A stretch of 50,772 nucleotides of DNA, from NCBI GenBank assembly GCA_012959665.1, contig DUCT01000001.1, positions 1 through 50,772 of the forward strand, given 5' to 3'. The translations under genes and the position numbers were made by a program. The DNA is from Myxococcales bacterium. Its GTDB lineage: Bacteria; Myxococcota_A; UBA9160; UBA4427. Positions within the stretch are counted from its first letter, which is position 1; every line of letters begins with the position of its first letter. Under the pieces are notes generated by a model. That model saw nothing but the letters and a program-made list of their open reading frames with translations. It was not told where the DNA came from and searched no databases. Positions 36,244-46,415 of the stretch are shown here, in pieces.

Positions 36244-36405
36244 ACGATCGCCCCGCCCCAAAGGCACCGTTCACGCCCCTTTAGGGTTCCGAGAACGATC
36301 TCCCCGACTCACCGACAACGTGTATAGGAAATTGCAGACTCAAGAGTCCCCAACCGTCAAAATTTCGAGATCCGCGTCCCTTGGCTTCGGCGCCCCCGCA
36401 AACCC

Positions 36406-37920
36406 TCAGCCTTCCCCATCGACCTCTTCTGTCGGGGGCAGCACCCTCACCCATTCGAGACCGGCGTTTCCCGACCGCAAGATCCGGCCCGCCTGCCCGA
36501 CCACCAACCCGACCTTGCCGCTGGGATCAAAGTCCATATCGCGCATGAAAGTAAACGTTTCCGGAAATTCGTCTTGAGAAGGAGATTTCCAGCTTTGGCC
36601 CCCGTCGGAGGAAAATCGAACCAATCCCTTCTCCCCCACTGCAACCGCACGCCCGGCCACTGACGCCACAGAAAAAACCGCCAGCTTGCGGTCGATCTTG
36701 CTATAGGCCCAATTCCGACCGCCATCACGCGTCGACAGGGTGACACCGCCCAGGCCGGAGATCATTCCATTCTCCTCGTCGCGAAACCGCACGGTAAAGA
36801 GAATCGGATTCTGGATCACTCGCACCTTGACGCCTGGATATTCGAAGAGCCTGCCCGCGTAGTAGCGCTCCAGAAAGTCCGGATCCACAGCTAGGTAATC
36901 CTCGTAGTCCCAGGGCGGCTGTCCCCGCAGCCTCACCCTCTCGGATTGAAGCCCCGCATCCTCGAGAACCGTCCGCACCTCTTGCATACGCGCTTCTAGA
37001 GTCTCGAAGAACTCGAAGGGATCACCCCCTCGACCGAACTCTTCGACCTCCCCTTGGCTGGCCACTCCCTCCACGGCAACATTGAGATGGCCTTCATCAA
37101 TCAGGCTCTCCACAAAAGAGCCGAGTTCGGGGATATAGGACGGATCGAAATCGATACCGTTGTATCCGAAGCGAATCGGAGCGATTTCGCGCGAGCCCTC
37201 AATATTGGACTTTTCCCAGGTCTCGCCAGCATCGTCCGAATAGAAGATGTAGCCGAATTCGCCGATCAGCCAGCAGCGGCGACTGGGAGCCCGCAGGCAA
37301 TAGACATCGTTCAGACCAACGTCTTCGTACACCGTCTCGCCGTTACGCACCTTCTCCTGCTCAAAGGGAGAGAGCCACTGGAACATCGGGTGGGTCTCGC
37401 TGACCGTAAAGGAGTGATCGACCCATGTTTTTCCGCCGTCTTCGGTTCGGATTCGAGTTCCCCACTCACCGATGGCAACCGCAGTATTGGCGTCGATGGC
37501 AGCTACTCCGAAGAGATGAACACCTTCGCTCTCCTTGAGGTTCGCTTGCCGCTCCCAATGCTTCCCTCCATCCTCGGTTCGAAGGATGAGCCCACGCTGG
37601 CCCACGGCCCAACCGTGAACGGCATCCGCCATGGAGACCTTGTAGAGGGAGGTCAGCGTATCGGTCACGCCTCGACTCCAGGTCTCACCTCCATCTTCAC
37701 TGAAATAGGCGCTTCCGTAATATCCCACCGCAACCGCGTGATCTTCGTCGGGCACGGAAACCGAATAGAGGTCATCGAAGAGAACGATCTCTCCGGGCTT
37801 CTGGGTATAATCCAGATGGACCTCGTGGCAGGCTCCCAGCAGCAACACCACTGCCGACGCCAACACCAACGCCGAAACCATGGGTCCAAAAGCAAGGCAA
37901 CGCTCGAAATAATCGTTCAT
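36406..37920 (-). CDS. YCF48/BNR-repeat lipoprotein
   Basis: A 504-residue exported protein: signal sequence with lipobox LLLGAC (Cys31), then a beta-propeller of YCF48/BNR repeats with repeated YFSEDGGETW, LRTEDGGKHW, IRTEDGGKTW, FYSDDAGETW, LSTRDGGRNW and RFSSDGGQSW motifs. A charged insert without repeats (about 245-365) interrupts the propeller. Such proteins often pair with DUF1329 proteins and RND exporters in deltaproteobacteria and pseudomonads. It starts seven bases after the DUF1329 stop; no exporter gene is present here. Function unknown. Confidence 0.85.
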   Translation of the reverse strand: MNDYFERCLAFGPMVSALVLASAVVLLLGACHEVHLDYTQKPGEIVLFDDLYSVSVPDEDHAVAVGYYGSAYFSEDGGETWSRGVTDTLTSLYKVSMADAVHGWAVGQRGLILRTEDGGKHWERQANLKESEGVHLFGVAAIDANTAVAIGEWGTRIRTEDGGKTWVDHSFTVSETHPMFQWLSPFEQEKVRNGETVYEDVGLNDVYCLRAPSRRCWLIGEFGYIFYSDDAGETWEKSNIEGSREIAPIRFGYNGIDFDPSYIPELGSFVESLIDEGHLNVAVEGVASQGEVEEFGRGGDPFEFFETLEARMQEVRTVLEDAGLQSERVRLRGQPPWDYEDYLAVDPDFLERYYAGRLFEYPGVKVRVIQNPILFTVRFRDEENGMISGLGGVTLSTRDGGRNWAYSKIDRKLAVFSVASVAGRAVAVGEKGLVRFSSDGGQSWKSPSQDEFPETFTFMRDMDFDPSGKVGLVVGQAGRILRSGNAGLEWVRVLPPTEEVDGEG

Positions 37921-37927
37921 CGACCCG

Positions 37928-39253
37928 CTAGCGCCCCTTGGTCAAGCGACCGACATCGATATAGCGTCGGATCTTGCCCTTGCTCTTGAAAGGCACGCCA
38001 TTCGCATCCCAGAACTCGATGCGATTGCCTGTACCCGTCTGTACATTGGTAATAATGTCGCTGACCATTTGGTGGGCTCTGGGCTCCGGCACGCCTTCCC
38101 AGCCGGGGTAGTAGTCCTCGGTGAGTTCCTCCCCGCTCCAGCGCTTGTTGTGCCAGATGATCTTCCAGAGTTCCTCCTTCTGGTCGTACGCGAAGGAGTA
38201 GAGGGCCCTCATCGTCTGCTTGTCGATGTAGATGTCCTTGTGGTGGTAGGGGTGATCCTCATTTTTGGGGATCATCCGGACCTTTATCACTTTTCGCACT
38301 TCCCATCGATCATCCGCGAAAGACAGGCCATAGGGGCCGAAGTTGTGGTCCCGCTCGTAGGGAAATCCGAGAACCTTGGTATTCGAGGGCGCGATCAGGT
38401 CCAACTCGCCCAGGCACTCCCACTCGTATTGCGGAACGATCCCCGCGAAACTGTTCAGGTCGTCGAAGGTAAAATCGGTACCCGAGATCGAATCGGTTCG
38501 TTGTGCGGTCGAGATGCGGCGTACTCGGCGAAGGGTTGGAAGATAAACCCAGGTATCGTCGTTCTTGGCCTGCTTGCGCGGGAGATCCGTGGTCTTGTAG
38601 CGATAGGACATCAGCATGATGCCCCGCGCATCAAAGGGGGCCGATACGTCCACCCCGAAAGCATTCTTGCGCTTTTCATTGCGGAAGACATCGCCCTTGC
38701 TCTTCTCGTATTGGGGTTCGACCCGGTGGGATAGGAAAACGCTCTTGGAATCCCCCTCGTAGTAGAGCGGCAATTCCTCCCCGCGATCCCAGTAAGAGTA
38801 GTAGAAGCTCGCGTTACCCCCGGCACCCGCCCATGCATAGTCGAAATTCCACATGATCTTGACCCCCGCCTGAGGATCCGTCGCGCAGTCAATTTCATCC
38901 ATGGGGAAAGGACGGCCCGACTCAAAGTTCTCCAGGCTGTTATCGGGACCAATGCGCGCCTGCCCGCGCCCTCGCTCGGTGGCGGCCTTGTAGGCTTCAG
39001 GGCCGGAGTAGTCCCGGTAGAAGGGACCGATTTCGAGTTGCATTCCTTCGTAGAAGAAAAAATCTCGGTTATCCCAGAACGGATCGGGGAGATAGGACTT
39101 CAGGGCATCGAGGTTCTCGTACGTGATAATGTCACCCTGCTTGAATCCCGGGCCCGTTCCTTCGGCGTCCTCTTGAGCTACGACGACCTGGACCGACCCC
39201 GCCAGCAATAGGGCGGTTAAAAGGCTCGCTCCTGTGGTTCGAATTCCGGCCAT
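37928..39253 (-). CDS. DUF1329 protein, exported
   Basis: A 441-residue protein with a cleavable signal peptide (cut expected near Ala26/Gln27 in VVVAQE). The mature part starts GDIITYENLDALKSYLP and holds family features DDTWVYLPTLRRVRRIS, SGTDFTFDD and the late YIDKQTMRALYSF strand. DUF1329 has a LolA/LolB-like fold and is thought to act in the envelope, often with outer-membrane or RND export partners. I chose the ATG at 39251-39253 because AAGGAG is seven bases upstream; the longer frame's first 50 residues look non-coding. Pairs with the YCF48 gene. Confidence 0.88.
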   Translation of the reverse strand: MAGIRTTGASLLTALLLAGSVQVVVAQEDAEGTGPGFKQGDIITYENLDALKSYLPDPFWDNRDFFFYEGMQLEIGPFYRDYSGPEAYKAATERGRGQARIGPDNSLENFESGRPFPMDEIDCATDPQAGVKIMWNFDYAWAGAGGNASFYYSYWDRGEELPLYYEGDSKSVFLSHRVEPQYEKSKGDVFRNEKRKNAFGVDVSAPFDARGIMLMSYRYKTTDLPRKQAKNDDTWVYLPTLRRVRRISTAQRTDSISGTDFTFDDLNSFAGIVPQYEWECLGELDLIAPSNTKVLGFPYERDHNFGPYGLSFADDRWEVRKVIKVRMIPKNEDHPYHHKDIYIDKQTMRALYSFAYDQKEELWKIIWHNKRWSGEELTEDYYPGWEGVPEPRAHQMVSDIITNVQTGTGNRIEFWDANGVPFKSKGKIRRYIDVGRLTKGR

Positions 39254-39488
39254 CCATAGGCTCCTTATCTGATCGGCGGTAAAATCACTTCTACGGGCAA
39301 CACGACTGGGCCGGGTCACCGGGACGCAGAGTAGTCCCAAGCGGGCGCGACTGCTTCGCCTCCAGGGCTTCGATAGCGTCGATTTCTCGTCGGGAACTTC
39401 CATCTTCTAGGATAGAGCCCGCCGCAATTCAACCCGAAACCAAGGGACAAGGAACAGTCCCCTCACCCCAGAGCGAGGTATTGGCACA

Positions 39489-40973
39489 TTGAGTACCCAA
39501 CGCCCGACCCCCGCGGAGTCCGGAATTCCCGCCGGGGCGCCCCCCACACCGATCACCCCGGGGGACGACGGCTCCCGGGAAGCATCTCGCCCCGGGTCGG
39601 GAAGGTCCCCTTCACGCTCCCCCGTCCGACTCTGGCTGAGGACTCGGGGCGTGGAACCGGTTTTTCGAATTCTTATCTGCTCGGCGGTATCCGCGGCGAT
39701 CCTGGCCTGGGCGAATCTCGCCGGCCTCTTCGCTCCCCAGCCCTCCCGGGTCGCGGGGCGACGCCGGGCTCTCGCCCGGATCGCAGTTCGCTGGGTCGCC
39801 TTGCTCGGCAGCCTGCGCGGCGCCTACGCCAAGGCCGGTCAGTTCGCCGCAAGCCGACCCGATCGAGTGCCCGAAGAGATCGTGGCCGCCCTGGTGGCCC
39901 TTCGGGATCGACTCCCCCCCCTCCCCCTCGCCGAAATCCGTCCGGTGATCGAGGCGGCCTTGGAAATGCCGCTTGAGAAAGCGTTCGCGGATTTCGAGCA
40001 CACCCCCCTGGGCGCAGCCTCCATCGCCCAGGTCCATCGGGCGACCCTTGCCGATGGCACCCCCGTGGCCGTCAAGGTTCAGTATCCGTGGATCCAGGCC
40101 TCCCTCGACGCGGACTTGGCGGTGATTCGGACCCTCGCCCGGACCGCGCTCCGCCGGGCCGCTCGGGGGCGGTGGAAACTGGACTTCGAGCGATTTTTTG
40201 CGGAATTCGCCGGAGGCTTGGCCGATGAACTGGACTTCGAAGCCGAGGCCCGCGCGGCCAGCGAAATTGCTGCCAACCTCTCGGGGGATCCGGCCATTCA
40301 GGTTCCCCGGGTGATCGCTTCGCACACGCGCACCCGCGTGCTGACCATGACCTATCACCCCTGCACCAACATCGCGGACGCAGACGGTCTTGCAGATCGG
40401 GGCGTTTCCCCTTCCCGGGTGATCGAGATCGTAGCCCGGGCCTACGCGAAACAGATGTTCCAGGATGGGCTCTTCCATGCGGATCCCCATCCGGGAAATC
40501 TCTTCGTCCTCGACGAGGCCGACGCCAGCCACAATCCAAGAGTGCTCTTCGTGGACTTCGGACTCCACCGGCGGCTCTCACCCGAACTCCAGAAGGAGAT
40601 GCGCCAGGGCATTTTTGCCTTGATGCAGAGGGACGTCGACCTATTTGTCGAGCGCATGAATGCCCTGGACATGATCGCCCCGGGTGCCGAAGACGGCGTT
40701 CGCCGCGCGGTCTCGAATATGCTCGATCGCATCGCCGGCCAGGGGGGCACCGACGCATTGATGAGCGCCCAGGGAAGTCAGGTTCTGAGCCTTAAGGACG
40801 AGGCCAAACAGCTGCTTCAGGAAACCCCCGGCCTGCAGCTCCCCAACGATCTGCTGCTGTATGCCAAGACCCTGGCCTATGTGTTCGCTCTTGGAGAAGA
40901 GATCGCCCCGGATGTGGACCTCATGAAGATTTCGGTCCCCTACCTGCTGCAATTCCTCGCGGTTCGGGACTGA
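39489..40973 (+). CDS. AarF/ABC1/UbiB family kinase-like protein
   Basis: A 494-residue atypical kinase. A Pro/Ser-rich disordered start and one hydrophobic segment (about 58-82) precede the ABC1 domain: KAGQFAASRPDRVPEEI, PLGAASIAQVHRATLADGTPVAVKVQYPW (by position), DGLFHADPHPGNLFVL and FVDFGLHRRLS. The alanine-rich loop GAASIAQ replaces the glycine-rich loop of usual kinases. Members act in ubiquinone or lipid metabolism; no ubi gene is near. The start is a TTG at 39489, ten bases after GAGG; it is the least certain start in the window. Divergent from the DUF1329 gene and convergent with argG. Confidence 0.85.
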   Translation: MSTQRPTPAESGIPAGAPPTPITPGDDGSREASRPGSGRSPSRSPVRLWLRTRGVEPVFRILICSAVSAAILAWANLAGLFAPQPSRVAGRRRALARIAVRWVALLGSLRGAYAKAGQFAASRPDRVPEEIVAALVALRDRLPPLPLAEIRPVIEAALEMPLEKAFADFEHTPLGAASIAQVHRATLADGTPVAVKVQYPWIQASLDADLAVIRTLARTALRRAARGRWKLDFERFFAEFAGGLADELDFEAEARAASEIAANLSGDPAIQVPRVIASHTRTRVLTMTYHPCTNIADADGLADRGVSPSRVIEIVARAYAKQMFQDGLFHADPHPGNLFVLDEADASHNPRVLFVDFGLHRRLSPELQKEMRQGIFALMQRDVDLFVERMNALDMIAPGAEDGVRRAVSNMLDRIAGQGGTDALMSAQGSQVLSLKDEAKQLLQETPGLQLPNDLLLYAKTLAYVFALGEEIAPDVDLMKISVPYLLQFLAVRD

Positions 40974-40981
40974 AGCCCGAG

Positions 40982-42184
40982 CTATTTCGCGATTCCGGCG
41001 AGCCTCAATCCCTGAAGGCGAATAAAACCGCCCGCATCCTGCTGATCGTAGGCCCCCTCGTCCTCCTCAAAGGTCACCAGGTCCTGGGAGTAGAGCGAAA
41101 ACGGCGAGCGGCGCCCCTGAACGGTTACGTTGCCCTTATAGAGCTTCACGCGCACGTCTCCTGTCACGTTCGTCTGAGACGCATCGATGGCCGCTCGCAT
41201 ATAGTCCATTTCGGGCGCAAACCAGAAACCGTTGTAGATCAATTCCGCAAAGCGCGGGGCCATGCGATCCCGTTCGTGCATGACCTCCCGATCCATCGTG
41301 ATCGACTCCATTGCGCGATGGGCGACGTGGAGAACGGTTCCTCCCGGTGTCTCATAGACCCCGCGTGATTTCAATCCGACGAAGCGATTCTCCACCATGT
41401 CCACCCGGCCGATTCCGTTTTGGCCAGCGATGCGATTCAGCTTTCCAATCAGTTCCGAGGGGGACAGGGATTCGCCGTCCAGCCCGACGGCATTGCCCTT
41501 CTCAAAGGAAACCACCAGTTCGCAAGGCTCGTCCGGGGCGGCTTCGGGGGAAACCGTAGTCATGAACATATCCTCCAAGGGTGCCGTCCAGGGATCCTCC
41601 AAAATCCCTCCCTCGTAGGAAACGTGCATCAGGTTCCGATCCATCGAGTACGGCTTCGCGATAGAGGCCGTGATGGGGATATCGTATTTTTCTGCATACG
41701 CGATGCAGTCGGTCCGCGAGCGGAGATCCCACTCACGCCAGGGAGCAATTACCCCAATTTCTGGGGCCAGGGCCCTGAACGCCAGTTCGAAACGCACCTG
41801 GTCATTGCCCTTGCCCGTCGCGCCATGGGACACCGCATCGCAGCCCGTCGCCCGGGCCACGTCAATGTGGTGCTTTGCGATCAGCGGCCGAGCCAGAGCC
41901 GTGCCCAACAGGTACACGCCCTCGTAGAGCGCTGCGCCCCGGATGGCGGGATACACGTAGTCCCGGGCGAACTCCTCCCGAAGGTCCTTGATTACGCAGT
42001 CCACTGCGCCCGTCGCGGCGGCCTTCTCGGGCAGGCCGGCAAGCTCTTCCTCCTGCCCCACGTCGGCGCAATAGGCGACGACTTCACAATCGTATTCTTC
42101 GATCAGCCAGCGAAGAATGACCGAGGTATCGAGCCCGCCGCTATACGCCAGGCAAACTCTCTTGAACGAACCCTTTTGAGCCAT
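40982..42184 (-). CDS. argG: argininosuccinate synthase
   Basis: ArgG joins citrulline and aspartate with ATP. The 400-residue protein has the N-type PP-loop AYSGGLDTS (13-21), [15 protein letters not shown], and IAPWREW in the synthetase domain. GGAGG lies six bases before the ATG at 42182-42184. It is 112 bases downstream of the Hsp70-like gene. argH, normally next, is not here; the gene converges on the AarF-like gene with eight bases between stops. Confidence 0.97.
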   Translation of the reverse strand: MAQKGSFKRVCLAYSGGLDTSVILRWLIEEYDCEVVAYCADVGQEEELAGLPEKAAATGAVDCVIKDLREEFARDYVYPAIRGAALYEGVYLLGTALARPLIAKHHIDVARATGCDAVSHGATGKGNDQVRFELAFRALAPEIGVIAPWREWDLRSRTDCIAYAEKYDIPITASIAKPYSMDRNLMHVSYEGGILEDPWTAPLEDMFMTTVSPEAAPDEPCELVVSFEKGNAVGLDGESLSPSELIGKLNRIAGQNGIGRVDMVENRFVGLKSRGVYETPGGTVLHVAHRAMESITMDREVMHERDRMAPRFAELIYNGFWFAPEMDYMRAAIDASQTNVTGDVRVKLYKGNVTVQGRRSPFSLYSQDLVTFEEDEGAYDQQDAGGFIRLQGLRLAGIAK

Positions 42185-42296
42185 GAAAAACCTCCTCGGG
42201 GGTGCTTGGCCTTGCCAGGCACTTCAGGGAGGCGGGAGTCTACCCGCTCATCGGGATTTTTCACGGGGCCAATCGCGGCTGGGGCGCAATCGGGAT

Positions 42297-43868
42297 TTAG
42301 GCCTTGAATTCCACATCAAAAAGAGAGTTCTCTTCGATTAGGAGCTCGAGTTCTTCGGCCGAGAGCGTGCTCTTGGAGTTAACCGTAATGGATTGCTCCA
42401 TCCCCGTGGCCACATCCCGGGCCGAAACGCTGACAATCCCGCTCGAATCGATGTCAAAGCTGACCTCGATTTCCGGTTCTCCCTTGGGCGCCGGGGGTAT
42501 GCCCGCCAGAACAAATTCGCCCAAAAGGTCGTTCTCCAGGGCGACTTCGTTTTCTCCCTGGAGGACGCGAATTTTGACGGCCGCCTGGTCGTCCCGGGTG
42601 GTGGTGAAGAGATGGGATTTGTTGACGGGAACAGTTGTATTGCGATCGATCAGCCGGGTGAAGTGCCCACCGTAGGTGCTGATTCCCAGGGAGAGGGGCG
42701 TCACATCCAGCAAGAGAACGTCCTGGGTTCCACCCACCAGAGCACTCCCCTGGATCGCAGCGCCCAGAGCCACGACTTCGTCGGGATTCACGCCCTTGTG
42801 CGGCCGCTGTTCGAAATAATCCGTCACCGCCTGCTGAACCATGGGCATCCGAGATTGCCCCCCAACCACCACCACATGGTCGATGTCCTCGTTGCTAAGC
42901 CCCGAATCCCGAACGCATCGCTCCACACTTCTCAAAGTTTCGTCGACGATATCCTCGACCAGTGCCTCCAGTTCGTCGCGCCGAAGTTCACAGGAGAGAT
43001 GCCTTGCCCCCCCACCATCGGAGGCAATGAAGGGAAGGTTGATTTCAGTACGGTCGCGAAGAGAAAGTACGCATTTTGCCTTTTCAGCAGCGTCCTTGAG
43101 GCGCTGCATCGCCGTGGAATCCGAGCGTAGGTCGATTCCATTCTCCTCTTCGAAGCCGGCCAGCAAGTGCTCAACGATCCGACGATCGAAGTCCTCACCA
43201 CCCAAAAAAGTATCTCCGGCAGTTGCCAGAACCTCGACCACGCCATCGGACATCTCGAGTATGGACATGTCGAAGGTCCCTCCTCCGAGATCGTAGATGG
43301 CAATTTTCTCTTCGGCGTCCCTGCCCATCCCATAGGCGAGGGCCGCCGCGGCCGGCTCGTTGATAATTCGCAATACGTCGAGCCCCGCAATCCGACCCGC
43401 ATCCCGGGTGGACTGCCTTTGGGTGTCGTTGAAATAGGCCGGCACGGTGATCACAGCAGCTTCGACGCTATCCCCCAGATAGGCTTCGGCGATCCGTTTC
43501 ATCTCCCCCAGGATGATCCCCGAAACCTCTGCACAAGTATACGTACGATCTACGATCTCGATCCGTGGATCCTCGTTGGGTCCCTCAACGATCCCGTAGG
43601 AGTAGAGTTCCATCGAGCGCTGCACTTCCGCCGACCCAAAACGCCGGCCGATGAGTCGCTTGGTTGCAAAGACCGTGTTGGCGGCGTTGGTAATCGCCTG
43701 ACGCCGGGCTGGATACCCCACCAGTTGCTGCCCATCGGGGCTCACGGCGAAGAACGAAGGCGTAATCTTGTAGCCGCCTGAATTGGGAATCACGATGGGT
43801 CGTCCATCCTCCACCACCGCGACACAGGAGTTAGAGGTTCCGAGATCGATCCCAATCACCCTACCCAC
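42297..43868 (-). CDS. Hsp70/DnaK-like chaperone without a lid
   Basis: The 523-residue protein has the whole nucleotide-binding domain (IGIDLGTSNSCVAVV, VPAYFNDTQRQSTRDAG, INEPAAAALAYG, YDLGGGTFDMSIL, VVVVGGQSRMPMV) and the beta substrate-binding part (DVTPLSLGI through IEVSFDIDSSGIVSVSARD), but it ends soon after, where DnaK has about 110 more residues of lid and a disordered tail. The start is GTG at 43866-43868 with GGAGG five bases upstream, inside the end of the J-domain/TPR gene (8-base overlap), so the two are made together. A second, canonical DnaK probably exists elsewhere in the genome. Confidence 0.88.
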   Translation of the reverse strand: MGRVIGIDLGTSNSCVAVVEDGRPIVIPNSGGYKITPSFFAVSPDGQQLVGYPARRQAITNAANTVFATKRLIGRRFGSAEVQRSMELYSYGIVEGPNEDPRIEIVDRTYTCAEVSGIILGEMKRIAEAYLGDSVEAAVITVPAYFNDTQRQSTRDAGRIAGLDVLRIINEPAAAALAYGMGRDAEEKIAIYDLGGGTFDMSILEMSDGVVEVLATAGDTFLGGEDFDRRIVEHLLAGFEEENGIDLRSDSTAMQRLKDAAEKAKCVLSLRDRTEINLPFIASDGGGARHLSCELRRDELEALVEDIVDETLRSVERCVRDSGLSNEDIDHVVVVGGQSRMPMVQQAVTDYFEQRPHKGVNPDEVVALGAAIQGSALVGGTQDVLLLDVTPLSLGISTYGGHFTRLIDRNTTVPVNKSHLFTTTRDDQAAVKIRVLQGENEVALENDLLGEFVLAGIPPAPKGEPEIEVSFDIDSSGIVSVSARDVATGMEQSITVNSKSTLSAEELELLIEENSLFDVEFKA

Positions 43869-45171
43869 GGCTGCCTCCGACGTATGCTTCACGGCCACTG
43901 CGGAGGAGATTGGCCAATTCACGCCGAGCGTCTGCATCCTGGGGGGCGAACTCAAGGGCCAACTCAAACTCGCGCTTGGCGTGGCCCGTGTGCCCTTGGG
44001 CCAAATGAATCCGGCCCAGGGTCGTGTGGTAGTGGACCACCTCGGGGCTCTGCTCCGCGGCGATTTCGGCGAGGCTCCTCGCTCGATTCAGTTGATTGAG
44101 CGCAAGGGCCACGCAGGCGGCGCGGTGGTTGAGTCCCGAATCTTGCGGGCGCAGCCCGAGAATTTCCTCCAAGGCCTTCATGGTTCGGCCGAGTTCATCC
44201 GGGTTCATCGACAGATAGGATTTCGATGCGTCGAGCACATCGTGAACGGACAGTTCTTCCTTTCGATTTTTCAGATCTTTCAATGCGCTGCGATAAGCCA
44301 GATTTTCAGGCTCGAAACGAATCGCCAGGCGGAGACTGGTCGATGCTTCCTCGAGCCTGCCCTCGCGCTCAGAGAGTCGGCTCGCTTCAAAAAATTCTTC
44401 CGCCTTCTGGTGTCTCTCGTCACGAACCGAACGGGGCACATTGTGGAGAGTGCGTTGCCCCAGGCGCGCAATTTTCTCAAATTCGGACCGATCTAGAGTC
44501 TGAGATTCATTCCACTGTGCACCGCCCCTCGGCGGATCGCCTTCTCGCCTGCCCGTACTCGATCCCGACTCCGCTGAATCCGCGGGGCAAGCCCGCAGGA
44601 GGGCGTCGTACGCCTCAAGGATGGTCTTGAAAATAAGGGGAAGGCGCTCGCTATAGGGGCCGAGATCACATCGGAAGAAACGGTCGGGATGAAATTCTCG
44701 AGATAGCTTAAAGTAGGCTTTCTTGATCGTCCGAATATCGGCGCCGGGATCAATCCCGAGGCGATGGTGATACCCGCCTCCCTGGCGCGCTTCAAACTCG
44801 AGAATTCTCTTCTGGGTCTTCACATCGATTTCCAGGCTCGGATCCACCAGGGACAAATCGATGCCGGCGGCGTCTCGGCGCTCGGTTGGGGCAGTCGGGG
44901 CAGTCGATGAGGGATCGAGGTGGATCGAATTCGAATCCGTGCCCGCTACGGTTTCGATCGCTCCCGCAACAAGCCACGCGTCGAGGCACTGCTCCGCGTG
45001 AGCGGCATCCACCCCCGACATCTCCACGAGCAGCCTCCAGGGCGTCACTCCGTCGATCCGGGACAACAGAAATCCCTCTTCCGGGCTCAGAACGAGCCGG
45101 CTGGAATCGAAGCCCGGGATGACACTCAAAATTTCTGCGGCCCTCTGCACGTCGTCTCTTTCTCGAGACAT
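43861..45171 (-). CDS. J-domain and TPR co-chaperone
   Basis: A 436-residue protein with three parts. Residues 1-85 form an unassigned N-terminal domain (VLSPEEGFLLSRIDGVTPWRLLVE) of a winged-helix-like type. A J domain follows (about 133-200) with its HPD loop at 161-163 (REFHPDRFF). The C-terminal half (about 255-430) is helical with TPR repeats (FFEASRLSEREGRLEEASTSL, YHTTLGRIHLAQGHTGHAKRE). AGGAGG lies four bases before the ATG at 45169-45171. Coupled to the Hsp70-like gene, it is probably that protein's partner, recruiting clients through the TPRs. Confidence 0.85.
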   Translation of the reverse strand: MSRERDDVQRAAEILSVIPGFDSSRLVLSPEEGFLLSRIDGVTPWRLLVEMSGVDAAHAEQCLDAWLVAGAIETVAGTDSNSIHLDPSSTAPTAPTERRDAAGIDLSLVDPSLEIDVKTQKRILEFEARQGGGYHHRLGIDPGADIRTIKKAYFKLSREFHPDRFFRCDLGPYSERLPLIFKTILEAYDALLRACPADSAESGSSTGRREGDPPRGGAQWNESQTLDRSEFEKIARLGQRTLHNVPRSVRDERHQKAEEFFEASRLSEREGRLEEASTSLRLAIRFEPENLAYRSALKDLKNRKEELSVHDVLDASKSYLSMNPDELGRTMKALEEILGLRPQDSGLNHRAACVALALNQLNRARSLAEIAAEQSPEVVHYHTTLGRIHLAQGHTGHAKREFELALEFAPQDADARRELANLLRSGREAYVGGSRG

Positions 45172-45443
45172 CCGACCTCCTGGGGGCGGGGGGCGAAGAA
45201 AGAAGGCCACCCCACCTCCTCTGCATCGGACACTCGGGCATAAAACTGAGCCTACGTCGGGCTTTGGGCCGAGGTCTCGCCGGCTCAACGGAGAATCCCC
45301 CAGCGGAAAAACTCAGTTCGCCTGGGGGTGCCCCTTGGCTTCCCCCCGTGGGTGCAATGAGCCGATATCCCAAGGGGGCAGATGTGCCCGGCATACCCGG
45401 GGGCTGTGGAGCCACCGGGCGTCTTGCCCAGGCTCCCGGCCGA

Positions 45444-46373
45444 CTAGGCCCCGCTCTTGGCCAGCATCACCCGCTCGAGTACCGCCTTCTGGGCATGGAG
45501 CCTGTTTTCCGCCTGTTCGTAGATCAGGCTGCGTGCTCCATCGAGCAATTCACCCGTGATTTCTTCGCCCCGATGAGCCGGCAAGCAGTGCAGGAGCCAG
45601 GCATCGGGTGCACCCGCCACAAGTTCTGCGTTGATCTGATAAGGCGCGAAGACCCTCCGCCGCTCCTCGGCTTCATCCTCTTGCCCCATGCTGGTCCAGG
45701 TGTCGGTGTACACGAAATTCGCGCCCTCCACCGCCTCATGCGGATCCTCGCTCCAAGCGATCTCGGCGCCACTGAGGGCCGCGAGTTCTCGGCTTTGCGC
45801 CATTACCCAGTCCGGCGGTCGATGGCTTCCGGGCGTCGAAATGCGAAAGCGCATTCCGACCTTAGCCGCGAGCAGGAGAAGAGAGTTGGCCACATTATTT
45901 CCATCACCCACGTAGCAGAGCTTGGCCTCTTGGGGGTTCATCACACCCGCAATTGTCTGCAGATCCGCCATCGCCTGACAGGGATGCAGGCGGTCCGTCA
46001 AGCCATTGATGATGGGAATCGTCGCATTCTCGGCCAGGAGTTCCACCAGTTCGTGGCTAAAAGTTCGAGCCATGAGACCATCCACCCAGCGCGAAAGATT
46101 TCGGGCCACGTCGAGCGGACTCTCCCGCGTGCCAATCCCCACCTGGTCGGGCCGCAACAGAATCGCGTGCCCGCCCAACTGTGCCATTCCCGCCTCAAAG
46201 GTGACGTGGGTTCTCAGCGATGGTTTCTCGAAATACATGGCCAGTGTGCGCCCTTGGAGGGTCTGCGGGCGTTCACCCGATCGGTGTAGGCTCCGCAACT
46301 CCTGGGCCCGGGCGAGCATCTTCATGATTTCGTCTGCCGACCAGTCGGCAACACTCAGAAAGTCCTTCGGCAT
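45444..46373 (-). CDS. argF: ornithine carbamoyltransferase
   Basis: ArgF makes citrulline from ornithine and carbamoyl phosphate. The 309-residue chain shows the carbamoyl-phosphate motif EKPSLRTHVTFE (SLRT at 52-55, where many enzymes have STRT), HPCQA (130-134), the DTWTSMG loop (224-230) of ornithine binding and LLHCLPAHRGEEI (261-272). The ATG is at 46371-46373. It follows argB by 42 bases; argD, often between them, is absent. The 272-base gap after it precedes the J-domain/TPR gene. Confidence 0.96.
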   Translation of the reverse strand: MPKDFLSVADWSADEIMKMLARAQELRSLHRSGERPQTLQGRTLAMYFEKPSLRTHVTFEAGMAQLGGHAILLRPDQVGIGTRESPLDVARNLSRWVDGLMARTFSHELVELLAENATIPIINGLTDRLHPCQAMADLQTIAGVMNPQEAKLCYVGDGNNVANSLLLLAAKVGMRFRISTPGSHRPPDWVMAQSRELAALSGAEIAWSEDPHEAVEGANFVYTDTWTSMGQEDEAEERRRVFAPYQINAELVAGAPDAWLLHCLPAHRGEEITGELLDGARSLIYEQAENRLHAQKAVLERVMLAKSGA

Positions 46374-46415
46374 CGGAGTCAGGTTTCCACGCAGGGTTCA
46401 GGGTGAACGTTAGGG

